The notes under the pieces are model-generated. The model searched no databases. It saw only the letters and a program-made list of their open reading frames with translations, and was not told where the DNA came from. 64,000 nucleotides of DNA from positions 18,227,698 to 18,291,697 of the forward strand of contig NC_059485.1 in NCBI RefSeq assembly GCF_018139145.2, written 5' to 3'. Of the stretch, positions 1 to 14,600 are shown piece by piece. This DNA comes from Gymnogyps californianus (Eukaryota > Chordata > Aves > Accipitriformes > Cathartidae). Made by a program: the position numbers and the translations under genes. Each line of letters begins with the position of its first letter. The first letter of the stretch is position 1.

Positions 1-1952
<1,952 letters not shown>

Positions 1953-4900
1953 CAGGGCCAAGGCTACAGCGGCAAGGAAAAAAATCGCTCGGGGCTTTCT
2001 GCCCCCCACCGCCCCCGAGCTGCTCTGCACCAAACCAAAGAGCCTCCAGGGGCTGAGCCTTGAGGCAGTCCTTCCTGTGACCACAGGTAGCAGCCGTTTG
2101 GACACAGCGAGGCTTCTGGGAGCTACTTTAAACATAAAAACTTAAAATTCAAACGGCAGATGTAGAAATTTTATATCGGATGCCTACTGCTCAGTAGTCT
2201 TTTTCACCAGTTGTGGTTTTTGGATGAATGTCGGTTTGCATGAATCCGTGTTATCGCTCAACTTGAAAGGGCTCTTTCCAATCAGTCCTTTTCCTACGCG
2301 TGGTAGAGGAGACTGATGTTGCCTTATCTGTTTGATCTGTAGGACTAGATTATTCACGTGTAGCAAAACTAATCTAGTTTTCCGGGTGCCCAGGGTACCA
2401 ATTACACATCAGAATGTGAAGCGGGCATTTCAGGTGCAGGGACTTGAAGCAAACTGTAAATACCTTTATACAGGTAGGATGTTTCAGAAATCAGTTCCAG
2501 GTCAAACCTAAAACCTCTTCCGATCTGACGGGATGCTATTAGGAAATGTGTTGGATTTTTTTTTTTTTTAACCCACTGAGACACAAAAGTCAAAATGGTT
2601 TTCTAGAAAGTACAGGCGGAGAACCCGCCTCCAGTAAGCAGCGTTTTTCTTAAAGATAGACTATTGTTCCTTTTTCCTCAGGTTTACAAGCAATAATGAG
2701 TAGATCTGACCCATCTCATCAGAGTGGATGGGAACTGAATCAAATTATAAAGGGCTAAGAAAAGCAATATTTTATTTCCTTGAAGGCACAAAATTTTATG
2801 GCAGTATTGCAGAACTTGCTTCTTTAAAACATGAGCTAACTTGAAGAGAAAACTTTTTAAAAAAAAAAAGCATGTATGTATTTAAGCACTTACTGAAACG
2901 TATTTATTCAAATACTAGCTTATTTTAACTTAATTTTTAACTTATTTATAATTTCAGAAATGACTATTTATTAAATCCAGTCACCTTTTTTAATGGGACG
3001 AACTTTGTTTTAGAAGGGGATAACTGATTGTCTTCAATCCCAAGAAATCTTTCTACTTCGGTTCTAATCTTTGTGATGGCTGGACGTTCTTGCGTAAAGG
3101 GCTGCATCGTACGTAGCATTTGGGGTAAGGGCTGTGTGTCATCTTTTTCTGCAAGGTAAGGTGAGAGCCCAATGCTTTTTGGACTCGAGAGGGATGTTTC
3201 TTAGGATTAAGAAGCACGGATTGAGTTCAGGACTTAGAAGAAGATAGGGCACCTTCATGACACACCAAAAAGATCCTGTTTGTCCATAATCTCCACCGAT
3301 TTATTCCAGAGAGTAGATGCGTAGCAAAGGTGCTAGTGATCCATTTCTCAGGTCGGGTAGCAAAGTTATTCGTGTGCCTGTCTAGGTGGCAACAAAAGGA
3401 GAACAGGAGTCAAATACTCCGTTGCCCTGAGGCGGTATTTGCAGCTGGCAGATGTGCAGGACTTGCGGACAGATGTCCGCTTTCGGATCCAGCTGTGCTG
3501 TGTGAAGACCTCGTCCCCCACCGGCTGGAGGTTACCTCTGCACCCATCTACTGCCTACGGAGGGGTCGTGAGGGTACCGCCCCTGCGGTGGTTCGGGTTC
3601 TCCCGGCCGAGTGGCTCATGTCCCATCGTACGGCGAATGTGGTCTAAAATGAGGGAGGTCCCAGTTCCCCGGCTGGGGAGCAGCACAGCCAGTTCTGGGC
3701 TTGGGGCGGGGGGAAGCACGGGTGGTGGTGGAAGCGTGGTTTCCCCCTCCAGCACAGCAAGCCACGGATCCGTGGCCACGTTTCTCAGTAAAGACTTGGG
3801 GTTTCTTTCCCTCTCACCAAGTTTTTATTGAGGTTGGAATCTGCGCAGCTAAGAACAACATACATGTGAAGTAGTTCCTTTAACCCTGCTTTTTTAAGTA
3901 CTGGTTAGGAAGCACCAGGCATTGACAAAGGAGGAAAGAGCCCCGATATTTGGAACAATGGGAGACGAAGAACTTGATGTGTTTAAGTTGCTTGGGTTTG
4001 TTTTTTTTTTTAAGGATTGGAGCCAAGGAAATTACTCCCCCACCTTGCATCTCTCCCTGTGAGAGCAGAACAGGTAACCTACTTACACAGGCCCCGGGGA
4101 AGTTCTGATCTCAGGGAATTCCCCCGTTGTTCTGTGGACTTTACCATTTCTCCCAGATGAATGAAACTTCTGTCTCTGGCATTTCAGCATAATTGGAGTC
4201 CGACGGAGAGGGAAAAGTACTACCTTTGCTCTGGAAAACCAAGAGTTCCGGAATTAAAAGTGCATGTGTGCATCCCTCGTGTAAAATCCTTTACCCGTAA
4301 TCAATTCCAATGCTAGAAATAGAGTTTCAAACTGACTCCTAAAGCATCAGGAGCAAACCCAGCCTGGCCCTCCCCGTGCTGTTTCAGGATTTCAGCTTCT
4401 TGTTGGCTTGATTCTTACGCGGTTGCTCACGTCCCACGGTGGTAACATTCCTGTTTCCTGTGTTTCCCTTGGTTTGCTTTGGTTAAGAATCTCTTCCATT
4501 GCACTGGGTTTTATTTTTAATTTTATTTTTTTATTATTTTAAAATGGGACATGTGCTGTTCTCCTCCCACCAGTACAAGTTCTGGGTGTTGCACTCGTCA
4601 GTGAGGCCCCTGGAGCTTGGCACCCCCGGCAGGTCTCTGGCTGAGCCAGGAAGAGATGCAGGGCTGGGCCGAGGGAGCGCTCCCTCCCGCTGGCTGCGGG
4701 GACATCGCAGCCGCCGGTTTTGTTCCTCGGTAGCACCGCTCTCCTGCCCCGCCACAGATTGCTGCACGCGTCTGTTTGGGGAGCAAGCTTGTGACGTCTC
4801 CCTTGTCAACTTTAAGCAAAGCTGCCTGGGTTATTCCACCCACCAATTTATTTAGGTACCAACTTAAATAATCCAATATAGATTTTTTTCCCCCCTCCTT

Positions 4901-7115
4901 TTTTTTCCCCTGAATGTTAACGTAACGGGAGAAAGGGGGCAACAGCCTGGATGTGGTGGCTGATGCTGTGCTGTGCTTTTTAAACCTGACTTTGTGAACT
5001 GCAGATACAAGAGAAGCAGAATTCTTCTAAAACACCTTTTTCCCCCCTAAAACGACATCAGCGTGCTTTAGAAAATAAAACACGCCGTTTTCTTCACAGC
5101 AACCTCTTGTGAGTCGAGCCTGGGAGGAGTTCGGCACTCTGGCTCCCTGGGAGCCACTCATCTGTCAAAAAATCTCGTAAGCCAGAACCTTGTAAAACGG
5201 ACTCTAGTTTTGGGTGCTGAGCTAGTGATGCAGCGAGGCCCTCCCTGCTCCCCAGCAGGACCCCGGCAGCGGCTCGTCAGTGAGCTCGGGCTGTGTTCAG
5301 GTAACTAGCTGGGGACTTAAAAAATAGCTCCTCAGTAAATTGGGGCTTTCCCCCCGTTTCAACTATTCCATATGCAAAACACAATACCTACCTCAAAGAG
5401 CTGTTGCCATGTTTAACGTGTGATACAAGATCTCAAGAGAAAGGACGCTAACGCTGTAGGTGCAACGTGTCGTGCCATTGTTTACAATTAAATGTGGCCA
5501 TATGTGAAGCCTTGATTCTCAGCGATTTCTACGGGTTTGCCCCATCCCGCCATTTACTGGCTTCTGTCCCAGTAGGACTGGGAAAGGCAAACACAGAGCA
5601 CGTCACCAGTGAGCGTGCACTGAAGACGGATGACAGGCTAGACTCGGGGCAAAGCTGGAACGCAGTAACCGAGTCATTTTGGCTAAACACGTTGCTGTCT
5701 TTCAGCTTTGAAGAGGGCTTTTTTTAAACTGCTGTGGACGGAACAGCGTAGCCCTGCGCGGGGACCGAGGGAGGCTCTAGCCCAGGAAGGCGCAAAAGCA
5801 GCAGTGCTGCTCGCCCGCTTCCGCGGGCCAAGGGCGAAGCTGTACGCCGGCACTCTTAACGTGTGCTCGCAGGGAGGCACTGAGAGCACGTCCCGGGTGT
5901 TCCTCGGCTTCCTGCGCTTGCTGTTAGGGGAAGAGCAATCCTGACTGTCATTCCGTGAGGAAATTCCGAGTGAGTGCAGTCGCTTTGGCTGCGCAGATGT
6001 GTTTGCTGCAGAGTTGGAGACACAGCCTTGTTCGCTTCAGTCTTATGGCTGGCTGGTTTGGTTGTATCAATTCCGTTTCAGTAACAGGAAAAAAAAAACT
6101 TCTAATAAGAATTTATAATCCCTATTTGGTTTATTCATCAAAAGATTTGGAAAACACCATAATCCAGTCATCTTAAATCCGTAACGCTTCCTGCGACTCA
6201 GAATTCCTCGTAGGAAGCGGTGAGCCCAACTCTCCACTCAGCTCGGGTGTGAAGCTGCTGTGTATTGACGCAGTAGCTAAGGCCAGCCATACTAGAGTCG
6301 GAGGAATCCCTTACTTCAAAACGCCTTTTCCTAGCTCACGCTTCTGTAACATCTGAAATGTTTATACTGTGAGCCAAATAACGCAAGAAACCGAGCTCGT
6401 GGGTTCTAAGGACTAAAACTGACAAGCATTTGTCAAAGATTCCCGCATGCTATTAGCTTTGATATTCTTCCAACACGTTTGTGATGATTCTTATACCTGA
6501 TTTATTTCTCGCTTGGAAGGCTAAATTGGAATTATGTGACATGCGTTGGCTTTTAATGACATCAGCATCCACTTCCAAGCTATTAGTTACATATATGAGT
6601 GAAATGGGCATTAATTGTTTTTTAGCGAGCACTTACTTTCTCTCCCTTGCAGCTGTCTTCATTTTTATATATCGAAGTCCTGATTTTTCTCAGCCAAAAA
6701 AACCCCAACCGTTCTTTAAGAGCACACTAGCAAAACGCGGAGTGCTTTGTAACGTGTTACTCAACAACAAATGTACGTAGTTACAGTATTTGTAGGTGCT
6801 GGTAGGAGCTGTACATTTCTGTATGTTGGAAATAAAAAAGCGTCTCTAAAGAACGTGTCCGATTGTTTGATGCAACTGCTCAAATTGTGGTAAACTCTGA
6901 AAATTGAAGCATGTGTGCTGCTCCCGTTACCCACAGAAACGGAGGTAAGGCTTGCTTGTATTCAGTTACTCCTACTTTTAAACTAAAGTGTTCTGTAATT
7001 TTTTCCTGTAGAACCAGCATTTTTTGTTTGTTTTCATACCGCCGCGTAGGCTGGTACAACATGTCAGCCTGCAATGTAGTTGGTTATTTACAATAAAAAG
7101 GCCCCGCTGGGTTTG
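1953..7115 (+). other. Candidate long 3'UTR of the SEC14L5-like gene with two poly(A) signals
   Basis: No conserved coding exon was found on either strand in this 5-kb stretch. AATAAA hexamers lie at 6831-6836 and 7092-7097 on the + strand, and the second is about 100 bp from the first candidate poly(A) signal of the convergent NAGPA gene. The stretch could be one long 3'UTR or a short 3'UTR plus intergenic DNA; sequence alone does not decide. Confidence 0.4.
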
Positions 7116-8634
7116 AATGGCCGACTGAGATTAACTGGGAAAGGATCGCGTCTTCCTTCTGCAACTGAATATTAAGGATTTGAGTTTCAGGCAGTTATCA
7201 CTAATAGACTTTATTCAAGTTTCAAATAGTCCTCTGTAAATAATAGAAAAATAGAATCTTCCGTTTACAGGCTGATTGGATGCCAACAGCGGCACAAAAG
7301 TTACATATCCTTTCCTCGGAGAGATAAAAACAGTGCATAAAAATGTTAATATTCAGGCTCAGACAGGCTTTAACCCCCCCTTTGCAGCATTGAAGTAGCA
7401 CATCACAGGCTTGTTTTCCCTCGCGTGGAAGCAAACTCAAATACTTTTTTTTTTTTTTTAAATGCACTGTGCACAGATGTATTCTAGTAAAATGCCTGAT
7501 TTCCAGCCGAGATGTTCAGGATCTTGGCTTGCTCGAAGCACGTACTGATTAGCGAGCAAGGGCTGCTGCATGTGCTGGCCCGCTGGCCGAGGGCAGCGCA
7601 GGCCCGTCGGGCCGGGGTGGGGTGAGCCCAGCCCCACGCCTCGGTCACCACATCATGCCCGCCGTGCCGGGCTGCTGCCGCCTCTTCCCTTCCCCAGGTG
7701 GGCGAGCTCCAGGCCGCGGTCCCTCAGCGGCAGGGCGCCTCGGTGGCAGCCCACGCAGCCGAGCGGAGCACGCCGGCTTCTGAGAGGTACAAGAGAAGGG
7801 AAGAATGAAATTTTTTGAAGTGAAAAGGCTTTTTCTGTTGCTGTACTGCAAGAACCTGCCAAAAACCGCAGTGCTGCTCATGCACCTCTTGTCCTAGTAG
7901 TAGTCTTAAGGATTCGGTAAGAAAATGCTCTGGCCCTGCAGTCAACGCTGGCCAGGTGAAGAAAGTCAGGTGCCAGAAAGCCCCAGCCCTGCGTGTCAGC
8001 CTTTCAGCCTACCGCTGTGGCCAGGAGGAGGAACGCTGTCGTTTTATTGTGTGCTGCCCCTGTTTCAACACTTTAAAACAACTTTTTTTTTTTAGTTTTC
8101 TGATCAAAGTCTGAGCTTACCAGGGAAGGGGCAGACAGTTATAGACTACAACATCCTTAAGCCGGCTTCCTTAAGCCTAGCTTTATGCTACAGGCAATTT
8201 ATCTCGCATCTTAAAAATACTTGCCACTGCTCAGGCGAGAAGGGACCTTTCTGCAGTGCCTATGGCTGACATTCCTCACCCATTCCTCTCAAGTCCTGGA
8301 GGGAGCCAGTCCGTTTCCTTTCCTGCTGCAGCAGTGGAATTCCCTTATCCACCTGCGGGTGTGGAAGCTGGCCCCATGGCTTGTGCCCCGCATCCTCTCA
8401 TGGCAACTACTTACGCAATCCTGCTTGCTCCGGCCGGAGCAGCGGAGGAAGGCAGGGAAGCTAGCCGGGGCTGGGCCAGAAGCAAGGGAGTTTCTCGGAC
8501 TGAGGGATCTCGCTGCTGCTCTTGGGTTAGTCAGCAGTTCTACACTCTAGGCCTGAATAGCCTCTGTAACAGTCCGTGCTGAGCAGCACTACAAGGTGCA
8601 GAGTAAAATACCTCGTCTCTTCTCATCCGGGACT
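7116..8634 (-). other. NAGPA 3'UTR and convergent-gene boundary
   Basis: This is the stretch downstream of the NAGPA stop codon. Minus-strand AATAAA signals are read at 8043-8048 and 7210-7215 (seen as tttatt on the + strand). A GC-rich patch at 7570-7790 has an isolated strong acceptor (AG at 7696-7697) and a donor-like site at about 7788, but no recognisable peptide. No other gene is seen. Confidence 0.4.
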
Positions 8635-11600
8635 CTAAAGGAGTGCCTGACTTTGGTCCTGAGTATCTTCTGTCTCGCAGGCAGCAGATGTGGAGGTATG
8701 ACTGGCTTCCCCGTTCATCTCCCTCAGGGGGTGGTAGAGATAGTCACCGCTCTCACGGTGCCTCTCTGCCCCGGCCTTGAGAAAAAGGCCGACGTTTCCC
8801 ACGGCGCTAATCACCAGAAGCAGAGCCAAGACAGAGGTCATGGAGAGCCAGGTTTTTCTGTCGGACAGAAGAAAAATCCGCATAAGCAACATCTCTTGAC
8901 CTGCTTTCACGTGTTCCCGGTGTGCAAATGATTTCTCAAGGTCTGTACTCCCTTCTCTGTCATCACAAGCTTGCGGGTCTGCCCGCAGGCAGGTGAGAAC
9001 ATCCTCTGTGAAAGCTTTCGAAGGGCTGCTCTGGCACCCAGAGCAAACGGATGTTTTTAGCTTTCCGCTCAGTTAACAAGGGACCAGCTGCGCCTGCAGA
9101 GCGACTGCAGCTTCACCAGTACTACAGCAGCCGTGCTCTGGTGCCAGACCCGTCCTTCTCTCTTTTTGTGCATCGGGGGGAGAGGAGAGGAGGCTCTCGG
9201 TTAACTGTACGCGGCAGAGCACCAGGCTCAGAGCATGAACCGTCACTGGTGGGGGCTTCAGCTCAGCACTTGGCTTACAAGCACCTTAGCTCCTCGCCTC
9301 CCCTGTCCTCGCCTTTCCCATCAGGAGAGCTGTAGGTGGTGTAATGAAGTCAGAACACCGATGCTTTGGGCAGTGAAGCAGCGGGTCTCTCAGCTTCACC
9401 GACACACTGCCCTGGCACCCAGGAGGTGGCGCGAACAACTCCATCTCGCAGTGAGCAACCGATGGCACGGGCTCGGTGTGTACGTATACACAGGTATGAT
9501 GAGTATTACACACTTACTCTGACAGAGAGAATTTTTCTTTGCTCCTTCCCTTATTCTGGGAAGCCAAACACCGCCCAGCTGGAAAACAAAGAACAGAGGG
9601 AAGAAAGGCAGTCTTGGGGGGAGGGTGTAAAATTCCACTCAAAAAGAGCAAGCTGAGGTAAGGTGACAGCCAGCCAGAGCTGGGAGCTAAGCAAACACAA
9701 CATCATGCACTAAAGCTGCTCTTCCACCTTCTTTTTTTTTTTTTTTTTTTTAAATGCAACCACTGTAACCAGAGGTACCTTTGTTTAACTGGTCCTGTAT
9801 TGCCAGTTCATAGGTGACATTGCAGCTGCCTGTCTCCCGGTCGCAGGGACACGTGTTTTCACATGCGCATTGTTTCTGGCAGTTCGGCCCATACCAGCCC
9901 ATGGGACACTCTAGGGAATTGAGTACGAAAAAGTCGGTCACTGTCAAAGCTCCACCTGCTTTGAAACCATCCAGTCCAGCACTGCAGCTCCCCTGCCCCC
10001 AGCTCAACTCTGCCCGCTTCCCCAGCCGCACCAGCTCAGCGCCAGGAAGGATGGGCGCACTCAGAGCTTTAGGAGAGGCTCAAACCTCACCTACGTCTCA
10101 CTGAGGTGTCTGTGTTGCTTCCGTCACCACAGCAAGTCTCTGGCCTTGTTGCTTCCAATGTGTTTTTCTTCCTGCTACACCTGCTGCTTGGTTCATAAGG
10201 AAAGGTGGAGGGGGGAGCAGCAGTGGCCGATTCCTACAGGGAAGCAGTCAGGTTCCCAGGTTTCCTGACCGAGCTGTTCTGCCTGCCCACCCTGCTTCCT
10301 CCAGCCTGAAAGCCCCGAACTGCGAGTTAACTGCTGTTATTTTGTTTGCTTCCCAGAGAAGATTTTGTAACATAGGGCTCGGGCTGGCTGAGCGTTCCTA
10401 GGCTGAGAACAAAGCATCGCTAACCACGCACACAAGAAGTTGACACCCACGCTGCAATTAACTTGTCCTGTCACCAGAGCAGGCTGTTCATTCACATACA
10501 CGGGGGCCTCGAGCGCTTCAGAAAAGCTGGAGTGGTTACACAATCGAGAACATCACCAGCTCTGTTAGCGCTAGCGCATGTACAGCTGGAGCCTGAAGGT
10601 CGCAAGCCAGAACGGCCCTTTGGAGCATTCCACACTCACTGACTCAGGTCACCCGGAGCCCGGGCTAGAGGCAGGGCCTGGTGCAACACCCTCAGGCGAA
10701 GGATGTTCAAGTATTTGTGTTCTACGCTCACAAGCTTGGGAAAGCAACACAGTTCTTTGGGGCAGAGACTAAACAGGCATCCACAATTTTCTAATGATGA
10801 AGAAAATTCCTCTTTCCTCTCTGCTCCCTCCTTTTCTTTTTAGCCAGTTTGGGTAGGACAGGCAAGCCCTTAAGAGCCGGGAGCTGGCAGGTTACGCTCC
10901 AGCTGTGAAGTTCAGGCCTGAGCCTGCCTGGCAGACCTCCCGCTTGCTTTGCCTACAAGAGGTGGCTCAGATGTGACAGAAAAGCCTCTCCCCAGGCCGT
11001 GATTCAGAGCAGCCCTTACCTTGCTCACAGCTGGTGCCATAGTACCCAGCCGGGCAGGAACAGGCTCCGTGCACGGGGTCACACAAGCCACTGTTCTGGC
11101 ACCGGCATTTCTGGGTGCAAGCGTCCCCAAAGAAACCGCTGGCACAAGCTACAGGAGACAAGCAGAGATCTTGTCAGGGCCCTCGCTACCAAGGCAAGCA
11201 ATCCCACCCTAGGCTTATACCCACGGAGTATTCACCGGCACAGGGTGCTGATGGCTGCTCAGAGAACAGAAGCCGAGCCTGTGCCTTGAACAAGGAGCGA
11301 GGGCTTAAAGTGCTTCGCACTAAGCCAATCGTAAGATGCTCAGGCTAGAATTAAACTCAGACTGACAAAAAGAAAAGCACGCTGTGTAGCCTTTCCCTTC
11401 CCTGCTCCCTCTTGGGGAGCCACCCACCACTGCAGGCAGCCAGCTGTTAGGAAGTGGTTCGCGCTATCCTCTTGCTGGCTACGAAGAAGTGGAGTGGAGT
11501 GGAATTCGCTGCATTACCTTGGCTGCAGTTGCTGCCAATCCAGCCAGCATCACACAGGCATCCAGCTGTGCAAACACACACGAACAGGCATTAATAACAA

Positions 11601-14600
11601 TAGAGAAAGATTTAGAAATAGCAAGAAGTCAAAATTAGGAGCCTCTGCTTCTTGGGGTGCCCTCTTAACTCTCCCTGCCAGGGAACCCACAGAAGAGGAA
11701 CCCTGAACTCACACATGGGTTAGGTTCAAATACGCACTCGCTACAGCTGCCAAACACGGCAGAACCTCCTGCTGACGGGATTTCAAGAGATTAACTCTGG
11801 GTCAACTATTAGCGACGCCTGCACCCACTGAGCTCTGCCCAGTCACTTCACTGGCGCAAACTTGACCGTGAGCTGAATCAGGGAGGTAGCGCAGAAAGAG
11901 GAGAACGGGATTGAGCAGGCACTGAAGAGCAGAAGCTGGGGGGTGTACGTTACGGCAGTCCCTAGATTCAAAATGAGTTTAGGGAAGAGTAGCAACTGCA
12001 CACTTGTAAAAATCATGAAGCAGGAGAGTCAAGTAAAGAAGGAACAATAAGGGGAGGGGGCAGAACTCAGCTGCTCTGTCATACAGCGTAATACACTGCC
12101 CTTCCCATCAGCAGATTTACAAACAAAGCAGGAGCACAACCCCAGGGGGCAGAAAGGGAAACTGAGACATAGAGTTTGAAGTTGAGTCCTACTACAGGTC
12201 CAGTTTCCAGATCTGAGGCCCAGCCTAGCCCCGCTGCTGTCTCCTAAAGGCAACGTGTTCTAACCATCTCTACTGCTGCTTCAGATGCTGGAGGGAAGGG
12301 GGAGAGCAGCTCCATACACCCAGAAGGTAAGACGAGGGCTGAGGCACACAGCACCAGCTGGCTTCCAGCATCAGGGCACGGGCTGGCTGGACAATCAGCA
12401 CCTGCGGCCCTAAAAGGCTGGGCTCTGGGCGCTGGGAAGCCTCTCCAAAGAGTGCCGCTCTCTGCAGCGAAGGAAGCGGCTACTGCTGGTGCCAGTTCAC
12501 ATGAGCCAGTTCTCCTTCACGCCAGCGTGGGAAAGGACTCTGTGAACCAGCCAGGACTGCACGCAGCGATGCGCTGAGGCCCCACCGTGGTGCCTCGCAG
12601 GCAGGTAAGCGATATTCCCCGTGCATATACTGCCCAGGTCTGTGCTTCCCCTAGACCTACCCACGGGCACCCACTGGCATCTCCGTGTTAGAAGCCTTTG
12701 TGCACCACAGTGACTCACAGTCGGTGCAGACGCCACGCAGGCTGCAGTTGGAAGGGCCACAGTCCAAGATGTCACAGGCTGGACCTCTCCAGAAGTCCCC
12801 AGTGCAGTGGCACTCCCCTTCCACGCAGTTCCCGTGACCGCTGCAGTCTGCAGGCTCACAGGCAGGCTCGTGGATACACACGATGGTCGAGATGCTCCGA
12901 GGGCAACGCCACACGTTGTCAAAGGAGCTGGGGACAGAAGACGGGTCCCATAAGGCACGCAAGCACTGTGCCGCTCCCAGCCCTACGTGAAACCAGTTGA
13001 CATAATCCACAAATTTTCATCCTGATTCACATTGGCAAACAAGAACATTAATAATGGGAAAAAATAAACATAAAACTAGATTTGAGTCAACGTATTAACT
13101 AAGTGTTAACTCCTCTTGGATAGGAGTCATTTCAAACATGGAATTACAGAAAGCAACACGCGAAGTCTCCCTTTAAGCAGTCCCAGCTTCCCTAACTTCA
13201 GCGTTCAACACGCCTTTTCTTGAATATTGTTTGCTTTGATATAAGTGACGTCATTGCAGTTATAGCAACGCTTGGCTTTCAACTGTCAGACTGCAAACTG
13301 AATTTTAAATCCCTTCATGTTTACAGTCAGAAATGACTAAAAAGCTAAATTTAAAGTAAAATATTCTTTAGGTTCCCTCACGTGAGGCAGGGCAGGGTCT
13401 CCAAGTCAGTGCTTCTCTTCCGTAATAAAAAGCTGTTGACAGATCGCTGCTAATTCCTGTGAACATGCAGCTCTGAATCTCCCAGTCTAAGAGCTGTTTC
13501 CTTATCTGATTCCCACATCAGGTCACTCAGTCATGTCGAACAGCTTTGCTGCATGTCTGAAAACACCTGAACTTTAATCCCGGATGACTAAGTGGAAAAA
13601 ATATGTAGTCACTAAATCGCTTTAAATTTTAGAGTCACTCTCGCCCTCAAAACCTGTCACTTGCCTTTACATTGCGATCTCTCAGCAATGCAGACTGACT
13701 CCCTTGCAGAGCAGAGGGGTAGGACTGAGCTCTGCACGCTAACGGGAGCTGCACGGTTCCTTGTGCAACCCTGGGCATGTGCCACCAGCACCTACCAGTG
13801 CTCCGACGGGTAGCTTGCGAGGGTCCCATTTAAGACCAGCGTTGCAGACCCTCCGCCATCCAGATTGATAGCATTGATGATTCCCTGCTGCTTCAGAAAT
13901 TCAGCCATTTCCCAGAGGTTGACCCTGCAAAAGCAAACAGTTGTTCGTTGCTCATTCATGCTATTTGACTTCAGCGAAACTGCTATACTGGAAGCTTGGT
14001 CCCTCTCCTCAGTGGAAGGGGGGAAGCTCTCCCATCGCAGGTATGCTGACTGGAGGCTGCCTCAGCCTTTTCTGGCTCTGCCAGAAAGACATCAAACAGA
14101 GGTGTCTTCAACCGACCTCTCGAGCTCTGCAAGTCTCTGCCTTAAAACATATTACTGGCAGCCGCAAAGTCCCTCCAGTTCCAGTGACAGAATTTAAAGA
14201 CCGATCTTGCACCTGCCCCAAGACCTTACCCCAACCCCGGCCTTACCCTCTGGATTCTGTCTGTCCATCCACATGAACCAAGACCAGCTGCCCCTGACTG
14301 TCGTGTCCAACTGCAGTCCTGGCTGATATCACATTGATGAACTTGTCGAAGGTTCCTGTGCAGGAGAGGGAATAATTCAGGCACCAGCTGGGTGACAGAA
14401 CTGGCTGTTCAGATACATCTGTCTGCAAAACAGCTCCCGGCAAGGAGCTCATCTAAATTGAAACACAATGACAACAGAGCCCAGGTTCCTCTTGTTCATC
14501 CAAGCCCATCCAGAAATAACATTTCCGGAAGCGCTCGTTAAGTTTTTGTCTGGCACAGGGACAAAGAAGGGGATTCAGAAGCCCTCAGTTTTAAACTCCT

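Noticed and set aside
7698..7787. Exon-like GC-rich block with strong acceptor and donor-like site on the + strand
   Set aside because: Two frames are open, the peptide is unrecognised and no neighbouring exon fits; it lies in the NAGPA 3' flank.
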